A DNA stretch of 64,000 nt. Origin: Oxytricha trifallax (Eukaryota; Ciliophora; Spirotrichea; Sporadotrichida; Oxytrichidae). The stretch is taken from the NCBI GenBank assembly GCA_000711775.1, contig ARYC01017514.1, positions 61,200 through 125,199 of the forward strand, in the 5' to 3' direction. The notes below the pieces were generated by a model. That model was not told the origin of the DNA, did not search any database, and was given only the letters and a program-made list of their open reading frames with translations. Of the stretch, positions 1 through 11,065 are shown piece after piece (within the stretch, counting starts at the first letter, position 1; the number at the start of each line of letters is the position of its first letter). A program made the translations under genes and the position numbers.

Positions 1-3000
1 AAAAAATCTCAGAGAAATAACACAAGTCACCTGCATAAGGATTTAAAGCAAGACCTGTACAATGAGGATGACGATATATAGAGTGATGATAATGTTAAAT
101 TTGGCTTGTTCAAGAGCAAGACCAATATAGGGAAGACGAAGTTAAGTAAATAACTGAAGCAGGGGTTATAGTAAGATTTTTAAAGGTAAATAGCTGAGCC
201 ATTAATTTCTAATGCTCATTCTAGATATGACCAGGATGACGTTGATGACGACGAAATTATATAAGACAAGCAAGATGGGGGCTTGCATGAAAGTCTTATA
301 GCGAAAGAGGGATAGATTGTTATTGAAGATGAGCATCGTCTGAGTACAGAAGAGGAGGAAGCTCAGTAATAACTTGAAATTGAGAAATTAATACCCAAGC
401 TTGAGGAAGATGAAAAAGAAGCCAGGAAGAAAAATATTAAGGAATCCTTGAGTAAGTCTAGATAAAAATTCCTATAAAATTTACTGATCTAATTCTTAAT
501 TATATTATAGTGAGAAAATTCTCCATCATTAAGAATGCCCTGAGAGGAAGACAATCAAATAAAAATGGCGGAGTTAAAAAGAGACCTCATGGCATCATGG
601 ATTGGTTTTACATTCTAAGGAAAATCAGCGATGAAGATTTGAAGGTGATTAGTGGAACAGATGGAGCACTTTATTTAGTTTTCCAGAGACTGGCTGCTAA
701 ATTTTTCGCAGTAGTCTCAGTCATTAACTTCCTAATATTTGTTCCAGTTTATGTCACAGGGTACCCCAAAGATAACAAAGAAATCCAAGATGAATAAGGA
801 AGAGAAATCATTTTAGCTTTACTTACAGTCATGAATATTACAGACAGTGAGTAGAAACTTCAAGCTGTCTTTATTATAATGATGGTGAGCTACACGTTAG
901 CTGCTTATACTTTCATGTTTTTCTATTGGAAGATGTCGGCTGATTGGAGGTATAGAAAGCACTCTCATAAAGAAAAGTTCTTGGACTATGATATCGCACT
1001 TCATTCATTAATGATTACTAATTTACCCACAGAAATTAATATGTTAAGCATGTCAAAGAGAATCAGGCTCGTATTCGAGAGTATATTCCCTGATTCTAAA
1101 GTTATTAGCGCTAAAGCAGTGGCTAAACTGGATAATTTATACAACTTAGCTTTAAAACTTAAAGGTCTCAAGAAAGAATATAGATACTAAACTTATAGTA
1201 AGTTTTTGTAACATAATATTTACCAATAAAAAGTTTATAAAATGGTAAACAAGAAAGCTGAAGATGAGGGTAAACCAAGAAAAACTATAAAGAAAAGAAA
1301 GGGTTGTTTCACAGCCGCCATAAAGTATGATGCAGAAGACTACTTTAAAACAAAGATTAAAAAGAAGTTAAGAGATATTCAAGCTGAAAAAGAAAGGAAA
1401 ATGAAGATAAATGGAGGTTTTGGGTTTGTAACATTCATATCAAATCTCTAGGTCAAGAAATGTCTTCATAAAAATCACTTCAAAACAATGATAATGGATC
1501 ACCTTACTCAAGAAGAAAGATTGAGCACTCAAGCTTTATAATGGAAAGTAAGACAAGCTCCAGCTTAATCTGATATTATTTGGGAAAACATGTACAAAGA
1601 TGATGGAATTTCACAAGTTAAATCTTGGTTCTTAGTTATTCTCTTATTCATAACTTGCGTCATATTCATCACACCAGTATCTTTGGTAGACAATTTAAAG
1701 CCAATCGTGGATGCAATCACTAAAGATTTAGGAAGTGATAACTTCTTATCTATAGTCCTAACTACCTATCTATCACCCTTGATTCTGTTGGCTTTTAATT
1801 TTGGTATTATTCCATTGCTGATAGATTTGATAGCTTTTCTTGAAGATCACAAGACTAAAAGTACCAAATAATTAGGTATTATGAGAAAGAATTTCTTCTT
1901 TTAGCTTTTTAATACAGTCGTGCTTCAACTATACGTATTCATTATTTAATTTTATAATCAAATCTAATATCAAAGTTTAACTGCTTAAACTACAATATTA
2001 GCATTCTTAGAGGTATATTCAAAGAGTAACTGGGAAGACCTGCCAAACGAGCTTGGCCAAAAATTAGTGAATAACAACTTTTTCTTCCTTCGTTATACAA
2101 TTTAATTGTGCTTTATCTCGAATGGTGTGCAGTTGTTAGACATCCCTCATCATTTAATTAAAATCATTAAGTACTTCTTCCATGTTAGAGCCAATAAGAG
2201 GGAGGTACAACCAAAAGCCTTCGTTGATGACTTCGCATTTGATCTTGGGTACCATTAGTCTTATACTATTGTGATATTTTGCATGGGAATTATTTTCTGT
2301 GGTACTATGCCACTAATCAGTATTTTTTCTATGCTGTTTTTCAGCATTAAGTACTATGTCGACAAGTACAATTTGACTATGAAATCTATTTTCATTTGTA
2401 TCACAATCCTTAGATAATATAAATAAAAGTTGTATTTTTAATAATAAATTTGACATTCGTTTACAATAAGGAATTCGAAGGAGGTGGTGCAATTAAAAAG
2501 CAAGTTTTACCATTCCTACTATTTTCTATTTATTTCTTCTAGATCTTGAACATGGGTTACTTTGCATCTAACTATGGAACTGGATATTTCAAAGGTGGCA
2601 TGGTCTTTATAACAATAGAATCGCTTGCATTGATATTTCTTAATGTTCATTACAGCACAAAAAAGAAGAAGTCTAGGGATCAATTATCATCTCTAGAAGA
2701 AAATATCAAGTGTGTTAACTTAGAGGAATTAGAAGACAAAGAGTTAAATATGGTTTAATATATTATAAATCCTATATGAAACCTTTGATTGATTGTCTGA
2801 AATATTTGTTTTAAAGAGTCAGAACAAGATAAAGTATTAGGTTAAGACTAGCAAATTTCTGATCTAATGAATAAGCCTTAGCAAGAACGCAGAAATACAG
2901 TGATGAATTTTGTAAATGGAAACTTAATGAAGGGCACAGCTCGCCGTTTGACTATGGTAGGTCACGAAGAAATGAGCTTTGAGAATGCGAAAAAGCTTCA

Positions 3001-3280
3001 AGATGCATACAAGCATCCATTCGACAAGATACCTAAAAATTACTTTCAGTGGCATAGTATGTCCGGGGATCTTGAAAAGAGACAAAGCGACAAAGAAAAG
3101 CTAAACATAAGAAAAGGAAATTAAACACCAAAGGAAAGGGTTTCTTCAAACAGTTTGAATTCAGATGATAGCTAGGATGTGACTTATCAAAGAAAAATTC
3201 ATCAGAAGAAAAGCAGTGATGGTCACAAAAGCATCAATAATCGAGCAAGCTTGGAGACCGATAACGTGGAATCTGTATGA
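1..3280 (+). CDS. OSCA/TMEM63 (CSC1-like) cation channel, 5' truncated by window
   Basis: The reading frame is open from base 1, so the true start lies outside the window. The first ~150 residues are acidic and cytosolic-looking. A basic segment leads into the membrane core, with hydrophobic stretches around FAVVSVINFLIFVPV, SYTLAAYTFMFFYW, SWFLVILLFITCVIFI, IVLTTYLSPLILLAF and IVIFCMGIIFCGTMPLI. This matches the PHM7_cyt plus RSN1_7TM layout of osmosensitive or mechanosensitive cation channels, including a KYYVDKYNL motif near the end of the core. Introns that restore frame are 452-510 (GTAAGT..TAG), 1198-1233 and 2753-2818. One more frame change of 2 (mod 3) near 2405-2470 is an unresolved intron or IES. 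TAA and TAG are frequent in frame as Gln. The protein ends at TGA 3278-3280 after a hydrophilic tail. Family call good; ion selectivity unknown. Confidence 0.85.
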
Positions 3281-3457
3281 GTATAATAAGTAGTTATAGT
3301 TAAAATAAAATATCACAGTACGATTAGAATTTTCATCAAATAAACAAAATAATAAAAATCAATTATAAATAATTTTCAACATTTATTATGCATATTAACA
3401 ATACAATATACTTTGTTATTTTACTACAGAAAATATTAACCATTTTTCAATATATTG

Positions 3458-3471
3458 AGCAATAAATCCTA
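3458..3471 (+). repeat. Scrambled pointer AGCAATAAATCCTA (direct partner 22663-22676)
   Basis: 14-bp exact match 19 kb apart. The join reads PLLTAINPRWGKVQGSELIT, the start of a TIG domain. Confidence 0.88.
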
Positions 3472-4563
3472 GATGGGGTAAAGTGTAAGGTAGTGAGTTA
3501 ATAACTTTTACTGGTTCAAATTTTGTCACTGAAATTTCAAAGTATACCATACTCTTGGACACAATTCCATGTGTTGTTCAATCAGCAACCACTACTTAGG
3601 TAACTTGTATTTCAGGCAAGAGACCAGGACTTTTTCCTACACCAACTACTTCGATCTATATTGATGGCATGGGCTTAACAGCTTAATAAATCATATTAAT
3701 TCATAGTTTTTTAGAATTATTAACAGCTACTCAGGGATTGATATTTAGATATGTGAGTTATTGGTCAAATACTCAAACATGGGGTGATGAATTCATTCCA
3801 ATTACAGGAGATGCACTTTATGTACCAGCTGGTTTACATCTACTTGTTGACGTGGATTCAACTCCAGTTCTCAGTGCTGTACTAAATTTAAATAATAAGA
3901 ATCATCTAATTGTAAGAATATAATAGGTTTAGTAGAAGGTTCATTGATCTTCCCACCTCACTCTAGCTCAAATCATTTGAGAACATTCGATGTTCATTAC
4001 ATAATGATAAGAGATGGTGGGTACATGGAAGTAGGTACTGAAGAATTTCCATATACCTCTAAATTGATAATCACAATGCACGGAAATAAGAAATCGCCAG
4101 AGTTGCCTATCTATGGTAACAAATGTATTGCAGTGAGACATGGTACTCTAGATATTTTATTACTATTTGATATTGAAAATTAAACTAAATTAAATATTTT
4201 TAATAATATGCATGGAGTTCCAAGAAATCCAACATGGACTGAACTTGACAGTACTGTCCTTCCAGGTGCCTCCCAAATTATAAATAATTATTATAGTTGT
4301 TATTTTCGAATTGATTTATACATTGATCACAAGCGTGGACTGGCAAGTAGGCGAGAGAATAGCAATTGCTCCAACAGGCTATTCAAATGAGGAAACTGAA
4401 GAAAGAATCATTACTGCCATTGATTTGTCAAACCCTAATAAGCCAATCATCACACTTGATTCACCACTTCTTTACAAACATTACTCAGATATTGAGTGGT
4501 ATGGTGATGAATTTATCGAAATGAGGGCTGAAGTTGGTCTTCTCACTAGAAATGTAGTGTTTA
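3458..4563 (+). CDS. PKHD1L1: PKHD1L1-like gene, MDS group 4: TIG end plus first G8 domain
   Basis: The segment begins inside a TIG/IPT domain (GSELITFTGSNF, IPCVVQS) and runs into a G8 domain: YWSNTQTWGDEFIPITGD, LLVDVDSTPVL, EGSLIFPPHSS, GGYMEVGTEEFPY, NPTWTELDS, VDWQVGERIAIAPTGY. G8 is an extracellular beta-strand domain with eight conserved glycines, found in fibrocystin-L, TMEM2 and related proteins. Within it are short IESs at 3675-3728 and 3896-3919, and probably at 4152-4200 and 4291-4320. Its left end (3458-3471) is identical to 22663-22676. Its right end (4554-4563) is the reverse complement of 22314-22323. Both joins give a continuous family-like protein, so it belongs between (+) 22357-22676 and (-) 22323-21270 in the macronuclear gene. 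Confidence 0.85.
3675..3728. other. IES of 45 bp, pointer TTAACAGCT
   Basis: The 9-bp repeat is at 3675-3683 and 3720-3728. Collapse joins DGMGLTA to TQGLIFRYVSYWSN. Confidence 0.85.
3896..3919. other. Very small IES of 17 bp, pointer TAAGAAT
   Basis: The 7-bp repeat at 3896-3902 and 3913-3919 leaves only 10 bp between copies. Removal shifts frame by 2 and restores LNLNNKNIIGLVEGSLIFPP of the G8 domain. No GT-AG intron in this place gives the right phase. Confidence 0.75.
4152..4200. other. Probable IES of 42 bp, pointer ATATTTT
   Basis: Repeat at 4152-4158 and 4194-4200. Collapse joins HGTLDI to HGVPRNPTWTELD with three extra residues. The pointer is all A/T and the length is a multiple of 3, so support is weaker. 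Confidence 0.5.
4554..4563 (+). repeat. Scrambled pointer GTAGTGTTTA (inverted partner 22314-22323)
   Basis: The plus strand reads ..LLTRNVVF into the pointer. The partner on the minus strand continues VVFRGDPETSQQNLFGAHI. Flanking bases differ on both sides. Confidence 0.85.
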
Positions 4564-4634
4564 AAGAAAGAAATAATGAAGAATATGCTGGTTTCAATAG
4601 AAATCAACTATTAATTCATTTGCATTTATTTCTT

Positions 4635-4650
4635 CATCCTTCATGGATTT
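4635..4650 (-). repeat. Scrambled pointer AAATCCATGAAGGATG (inverted partner 22357-22372)
   Basis: 16-bp exact match in inverse orientation. The join reads VGEEIHEGWNYKLYEDG. Confidence 0.88.
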
Positions 4651-7032
4651 CCTCTCCAACAGTAAAGATAGTAGTATAAGTTACACCATCAAGAGAGCCT
4701 TAGAAACTAGTTTTACCTACATAATCAGCTTTCTTAAATTGTTTCATAAAGAACTTGACTTCTGTTAAGAATCCAATATGATCTGCCTTGAAAGACATAC
4801 CTATGTAGCAAGGATTCTTTGAGTTATCTGAAAATGCATTCATGTTATCTTTATCAAAAGCTGCTTTAGTCTGAGCTAAAGATTGAGAAGAAGAGAATAT
4901 ATCTCCGTATAAGTTGCTTTTGGTTGATAAACTTAGAAGTTTATCACAATAATTAGATTTATTATATGATATTAGTATTATTAAGTTTATGTTGAAATTC
5001 GCAATTGAATAGGTAGTTGCAAGAGCAGGTAAGACAAGTTTAACTTATGATTAAGTTGAGAGGCTGCTAATTTCGGCTTTAATACCACAAATTGTGATGT
5101 TTGATTTTGCACTTTGCAAATTGGTAAGTAAACCAGCTTGATTATTGATTTAAATTTCACATCCTCCAGCGAAAGAGCAGACACTGTCACTTATAATATT
5201 CAAAGAGCTTGGAATGTTTGCAATTTTCTATGTGATAGAAGCCCAATGAGAATCTTGAGTTGATTGAAAGTAAACTTCTGGGCTAATTGCAGTCAAAGAA
5301 AGTGGAACTCCGTTGTCCCATGTTGCTGTGAGCTGTGTTGCTGAATCAACAGTCACTGAATCTGCTTGTATTCCTGCATAAACCACAACTGGTGTGTAGC
5401 CAGATGTAAAGTAGTTTAGACCAGTTATCACAATAGACTTGCTGTCAGATGAGAGAGCAAGAGATGACACTAATGGCATACTGGTTGAAGTTTAGTATTG
5501 ACAAAGAGTTGATGTTAGGCAATCATACTTCACTAAAGCAATTTTAAGTTAGAGAGTAGACTTACAATTATTTTTATGTAAAAAAGTACTCAAATTTTAA
5601 GTTTATCTGGATCAATGGTAGTTGCTTTTGTAATACAAGATACTTTTCCACCACTTGTTACTGTAATACTTCTGCTGCAAATTTCGGAACCGTCAGAACT
5701 TTTAAGCAAAGTAACAGCAGATGTACTATAACTTTAAATTATATGCAGTATTATTATTAATATAATACTGCCAAGACCTTTAGCAGTTGCTGTTATCAGT
5801 GAGCCAGCTGGAGATCCTAAAGCTGGACTAATACTAAGCAGAATTGGTTCAAGTGAATATACATTTTATTTAATTTACTAAATATTAAAGATTTAGTTTT
5901 AAGTGTAATGCCATTATATTTTATAAGGTCTAACCCTGTAGGTGTACCAATCGGATCGAATACAATACTCACATCAGTAGTGAAGCTGTCAAGCACCTGA
6001 GTGATTTGAACTTTAATCTCAGTGTCAGTGGCGCTTATAACGTTTTAACTAAACCCATCAATTGTTACTTAAATGTTTGATAATGTTGTTGGGAAGAGTG
6101 TACCAGTTAAAGTTAGGACATAATCGTTGAGAGTGGTGTCGAAATCTACTGTGTAGTCTTGTATAGATGAAAGGAGAGGGGAAGTTTCGTTTAACCATTC
6201 GAAGTCACATTTATTGTCGGATGTCTGGCAAACTGCTTCTTCGGAAAGCTTAAGATATACAATTAAGGGTTCAACTAGGTCATTTTCATTCATAAAAAAT
6301 CTATAATTATTATAAAATACTTTATTGTTAAATAAATTCATATTGCTAGCTTCAACTCTTTTAGCTTAGGTTCTGCAAGTATAATTTGTATATTGATAAA
6401 TTATTAAGTACATTGGTTATAATCTAGTCATTAGAAGATGATTGAACCAAGCAATCTGTCAATCCAATTCTAATGTTGTTGTCAAGAATGTCAGATGAAA
6501 AATTGTATCCAGTTACAGTAATTAAGGTTCCACCATAGATTGAACCTTGCTTGGGGCTAAAGTCTAGTACTTTTCCTGATGCTTCAATATAGATGGTTGA
6601 TGTATCGAATCTACCAAATATCTTAGATCTTACTCTTACTTAGTAAGTTCCACTGTATGCTCCACCGTACCTTACTATTATTTGTCTTGTGGTGTTAAAA
6701 TATACTTATATACCCTTTCTCTTTCAATAAAATAAGTATCATAGTTTATCTGCAATGATAACATTAACATATTCAACATTAGTGATATTAGACACATCTA
6801 CAAGGTAGACTTCTAGGTCGCTAGTTTCAAGTGTACCTTGATAAGCACTTCCAACAGTCAAAGTCAAGTTTGTTTTGAGAACTGGTGAAACTTTATTGGG
6901 CACAATTGAAACTATAGTTGCTGGAGCAGTTGATAAGGTGAGACTGAGACTGTTGTCAGTTTGACTGTTAATAATAATAGTTCCAGTCACAGCTGTAGCA
7001 CCACCTACGAACTCATCTGTTCTGCATTTAAT
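4635..7032 (-). CDS. PKHD1L1: PKHD1L1-like gene, MDS group 2 (distal part): TIG repeats and F5/8-like domain
   Basis: Read on the minus strand this is a run of TIG-type repeats (examples: VSIVPNKVSPVLKTNLTLTV, SKSIVITGLNYFTSGYTPVV), interrupted by AT-rich IES-like gaps near 5540-5620, 5740-5780, 5850-5930 and 6290-6420. It ends in a discoidin-like piece with KNPCYIGMSFKADHIGFLTE and SLDGVTYTTIFTVGEEIHEG. It is continuous with 11066-13348 once TBE-A is removed. The final 16 bases (plus 4635-4650) are the inverse of 22357-22372. That join extends IHEG into WNYKLYEDG, the continuation expected of the same domain. Precise exon/IES limits inside the block were not all resolved. Confidence 0.75.
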
Positions 7033-7150
7033 CAAAACCCCAAAACCCCTTAATGAGGTTTATAAGTGCTTTGATTTGTAGGGAATTTGTTAGGGGTTGG
7101 GGTTATTTATAGGTTTAATGTTAAATTTATAGTAAATGTATTTTATTTAA

Positions 7151-8427
7151 TCACTTAAAATGCACTTTTGGATCATGTGTGAGAGGTCTGAATTTTATCT
7201 TACTTAACCACAACTCTATCTGCTCTATTGATATGTCTGATCGTGGATTTGGCTTGATAATAACTTACTCTGCCATCTATTTCATTGAAAGAGATACTCT
7301 GTTTTTATCTATAAATTGCTTTATTCTTTGCTTCGCATCCTTTTCACACCTTGTTGAGTAGTAATCGTTGCGAGGCAGATCGCACTCTATTATTATTATT
7401 GCTGCCATTGCCCAAAATTCCATTGAAAGTCTCCATCTCTCCAGTCATCTCTTTCTGGATAATAGCCTGCAGTTCCCATAAGACTTCCAAGCCTTGAAAC
7501 TTCTAACCTTAATGCTCTGATGAAGTCAATAATTGTTACTGTTACAGATGAAAAATTTATCATAATATTCTCAAGCTTCAAATCTCTATGAATAAAGCCT
7601 AACTTATGTAGCTCTTTAATACCTTGTAAGGTTTAAGTTGCAAAGCAAGCTACTTATGATTCATTTGATCAGTAATGAAATCTCTGAGGGTCATTTAATA
7701 TAGAGGCAGTCTAAAAGCAACATGATTCTTGGCAAGGAGAATAACATCTAGCTTGATTAAGTAATTAAACTCTTTAAACTTTGCTTGAGTGAGTACTTGA
7801 TACCCATTTGTAAACTCCATCTAGTATTTATCATCACTTAAGAGATAGTTGAAGGGATACACCTTGTATGCGTATTGATGATCATTGATAACTTTCATAT
7901 CAAAGGAGTCTTCTTATTTAAGATAACTTTAAAGAGAAGTATCTTAATCTATCTACGCAAGAACAGGAATCTTTTTATATTGAATCTTGATCATAATTTT
8001 TGTAATTTCAGAGGTCTGTTGGTTGCGTTCCTTCTTAACGTACTCTAACTCTACTAGCTTATTCAGGCACTACGACCTTAGAATATTCTCTCGCTTTTCT
8101 TTTGTTGAGAAGCTTCAGCTCAACTTCATGATTCTCAATTTCTATATCTTTCTTGTGAGCTTTTATTAGATGCTTCTTCAAGTCTCTTGTATGAGAGTAT
8201 TGCTTATGGCACTCAAAGCAGTCATACTTTCCATCTATTTTATAATGCTTTAAGTAGACAGTGGTCTTGGCTTCTCTATGCTCCTTCATATGTCTGTACC
8301 AGCTTGATTTATGAGCAAAATCTCTCTCACACAGCTCACAAAAGTATACTTCTATTTCTTCAGTTTGTACAGGAATATCATTAATAGCTTTCTCCTCCTC
8401 TCTGTCTCCCACACACTTATTTGCCAT
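7151..8427 (-). pseudogene. TBE-A zinc-finger/kinase-like protein (57 kDa class), frameshifted
   Basis: Starts with MANKCVGDREEE, followed by two C2H2 fingers (CELCERDFAHKSSWYRHMKEH and CFECHKQYSHTRDLKKHLIKAH). A kinase-like half follows with FIHRDLKLENIMINF, IIDFIRALR and GTAGYYPERDDW. The catalytic-loop HRDxKxEN is present, but the metal-binding DFG is DFI. The frame shifts several times, for example near 7400, after which the protein continues in another frame to TGA at 7151-7153. Homologous to 18005-19242 in TBE-B. Whether it is catalytically active cannot be judged. Confidence 0.8.
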
Positions 8428-9129
8428 TTATTTTCTATTATTAATTTCTATTTTAATAACAGAGACCTCAAGTGATAGCTCTGGTAGTTCTTTAAGAGAG
8501 TCATCTCACAGCTATCACACTTTTTATTGCTTCCAAAGGTTAGTCTCATTTAGTTTGATGGAAGTGCTGTTGTTTTTCTTAAAATGTTAGCGCTCATATT
8601 TAAATTTGAATTTAAAATTATAAAACTGCCTCTTTAACTGAGAGCTTAAATGATAGCTTTGCAAGCCTACAAGTTTCAAGGGAAGTTCTTAGAATGTTAT
8701 AGAAGATATAAGAGTGCTAAAAGACGAACCAGCTCTAAATATAGGTGAGAAAGTAACCATTTTAACTTTCAATTATAAGTTGATTACAGCACGTACTGAT
8801 TTAGGAGGTGCACCTAATTAAGTACGTACTGCTTTAGGAGGTATTTTATGATTTTATGATTAAAATTAGGGTGCTCCTAATTAAGTACTAGCATTAATTA
8901 ATGCTCCTAATTAAGTACGTACCAATTTAAATTTAAAAATATGGAACTATAACAGTAGAAATTGATATCAATCTCTCAAGTTTGAAACCAGTTCTCAAAA
9001 CTTTCTCCATATCCTTCTTAGAGGTTGACCTCCTATAGGATGCCCATATTTAATAGTAAGTTTACAGAGGTAAATAATTGAAATCAATAAACTTAAATTT
9101 GAATATCATTTCTTAGATCTGTAAACAAG

Positions 9130-9917
9130 ATGGAGTCAATGAATGATGCAATGAAAAGAGTGCAAGCACAAGAATTGATTCAAAGATTTAGAAGCAAGGA
9201 GGATTTGCATCGCTACCTGGTGCAGCAAGGTAATGAACTCAAAGTGGCTAATCTTGATTATGTAGTTGGTTTGTTCCTGCCAACGATGGAAGGTACTAAA
9301 ATTTCATTTTAAGAGCCATACTCTGCGAAGAGAAGAAAGCATTGAAAACTTAAGATGTAAAGTTTGCAGAAATCCCAAACTATCCAGAAATCTCAGTGAC
9401 TAACTTATATGATGATGCTATGAATGACTCAGAGGTTTCGCTGTACCTGCCTACTAAGAAGCAGTTGTCAAATAAACTACCTGAAAGAAACTATTTCTTT
9501 GGCATTCTTGCAACAATTAAAGGTGATTACTTGAAAGAAATTATTCAAGAATCTCATAAGAAAAGGTACAGCATCTCTTCAGAAGATAAGGAAAAACAAG
9601 GGATCAAGATAAGTGAGAGCTGGCTATCAGAGCTGCAGAAGCACCCTTATATTTCAAGTAAGATTTGTAGCTTAACTCTTTAGAAAAATCTGGTGCTGGC
9701 ATCTTTTTGATGAAGGAATAGAGCATGCTTCACAGAGAGCGAAAGTCGCAGACGAAGTATGAAGTTAGCAAGAGACTTTATTCAAATATTTTAGCCGCCA
9801 GAGTCAATGAACATAGATGCTGGAGCTGGCAGCAAGAGAAGAAACTTAGGAGAAGAGAAGCAAGAAGTAGAAGAAAAGAAAGAGAAGCCAGCTCCCTCTG
9901 AAGAATTTTAAATGTGA
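9130..9917 (+). pseudogene. TBE-A 22 kDa-class protein, one frameshift
   Basis: Begins MESMNDAMKRVQAQ and continues through LDYVVGLFLPTMEGTKISF, EIPNYPEISVTNLYDDAM, LSNKLPERNYFFGILATIKG and a basic C-terminus ending at TGA 9915-9917. Comparison with the TBE-B copy shows a one-base deletion in the T run near 9307. A 26-nt GTAAG..TAG interval (9658-9683) must be removed to keep frame and is present in all three copies seen here. The function of this TBE protein is not known. It converges on the transposase with only 9 bp between the stops. Confidence 0.75.
9658..9683 (+). other. 26-nt intron in TBE 22 kDa gene
   Basis: Starts GTAAG and ends CTTTAG. Splicing turns PYISS.. into a frame that runs KKSGAGIFLMKE and on to the basic C-terminus. 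Without splicing, TGA follows within about 12 codons. The TBE-B copy (minus, 16678-16703) and the copy at 63898-63923 have 26-nt counterparts with the same borders and the same phase. Confidence 0.7.
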
Positions 9918-9926
9918 CTTATATAT

Positions 9927-10984
9927 TCATTAACTTAACTATAAAACTTATTTATATATATTCACTCTCCCTTCCTTAGCACACTTTTAAGCCAATTAAT
10001 TATCAACTCTCTTAGCTGAACTTTTAATAAAGTCTACTGTATCGATAGGTAGGTCATACATCAAGTGGTAAAGCAGCAGTTTCTTGTAATGACCTTTTAA
10101 TATACCCCAGTAGAACTCAATTCCATTAAACTTTGGACTGTAAGGTACGCTGAACACTGGCTTTATTCTAAGTTGTCCATAACTCTTCCTTGTTTTTTAG
10201 TCTTATGAACAGAAAGATTATCAACAAACAGTATAATCTCTTATTCAGGGTACTTCTATACTCTTCATAGCATGTTCTAAGAACTTGATATACTCCTCTG
10301 TCTTAATAGAGCGAGGATGAATAGCATAAGTTTCTAAACCAGTATCCTCACTAATTCCTCCAAGAATTGTCATTATTTATACCTTGACTTTCTAGTCATT
10401 TACTTCTATATTACTATGCCTCTTATACCAAGACTTCTAAATGAAAGTGTTGAAGGTATACACAGCCTCGTCAGCATATATAAACTTAATATTATTCAAT
10501 TAGGCTCTCTGCATTTAATTATAAATATAATTTAAGTTGTTGTTGTTAAATGGCAGAGTGAAATCAATCACTCTCTTGATTCAATTAATTCCTTTGTAAG
10601 AGATACCGTTTCGTTTATAAATGTTAGCAACAGACTATGCAGAGATCTTCAACTCAGGGAACTGGAGGTGAAACATAGTAGCTAGTTGATTTAAAGAGAA
10701 GTGAGCCCAATACTTAAAAGTTTTTTTCATTAATAAGATAGTCAATATGCTTCTTTAGAAACTTTGACTTCCTCTTAGGCTAAGAATTCAACTATTATTG
10801 CTTTAATTATACAGCTTTCAAGCAGTGAGAGCGAACAGTTGATGGACTACGCTTTAAGAGCAGTGCAATTGACTTATAATTGAGTATTGGTTTGACTTAT
10901 TCACTATACATATCACATCCATAACGCAGTTTAAACATTAAATCTATATACTCTTCCCATAAGCTTGTAATTTTAGTCTCGCAT
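9927..10984 (-). pseudogene. TBE-A DDE transposase (42 kDa class), frameshifted
   Basis: Contains the N-terminal helix-turn-helix-like region (KLRYGCDMYSEQVKPILNYK, LLLKRSPSTVRSHCLK) and the catalytic-core pieces IYADEAVYTFNTF, DNLSVHKTK and NGIEFYWGILKGHYKKLLLY, giving the D, D and E residues. Small indels break the frame (near the start around 10945-10975 and in the middle). Ends TGA at 9927-9929. Known TBE transposases belong to the Tc1/mariner-like DDE group, and in Oxytricha they are implicated in genome rearrangement. The homolog at 62619 is less damaged. Confidence 0.8.
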
Positions 10985-11065
10985 TTAATTAATAACCCCA
11001 ACCCCTAACAAATTCCCTATAAATCAAAGCACTTATAAACCTCATTAAGGGGTTTTGGGGTTTTG

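Larger units (their letters stand above)
7033..11065. mobile_element. TBE-A, complete telomere-bearing element (4033 bp)
   Basis: Both ends are CAAAACCCCAAAACCCC followed by the same sequence. The terminal inverted repeats (7033-7107 and 10991-11065, about 75 bp) differ at roughly one position. The target duplication is AAT (7030-7032 and 11066-11068), the ANT target known for Oxytricha TBEs. Inside are the three genes known for TBEs: a zinc-finger/kinase protein (57 kDa class, minus, 7151-8427), a 22 kDa class protein (plus, 9130-9917) and a DDE transposase (42 kDa class, minus, 9927-10984). All three carry small frameshifts. The AT-rich stretch 8428-9129 holds repeated motifs such as CTCCTAATTAAGTACG and GATTTAGGAGG, but no ORF. 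Confidence 0.95.

Noticed and set aside
5228..5479. Standard-code short ORFs as separate small genes
   Set aside because: Under the TGA-only code they merge into longer frames of the PKHD1L1-like gene; apparent stops TAA/TAG are glutamine codons.
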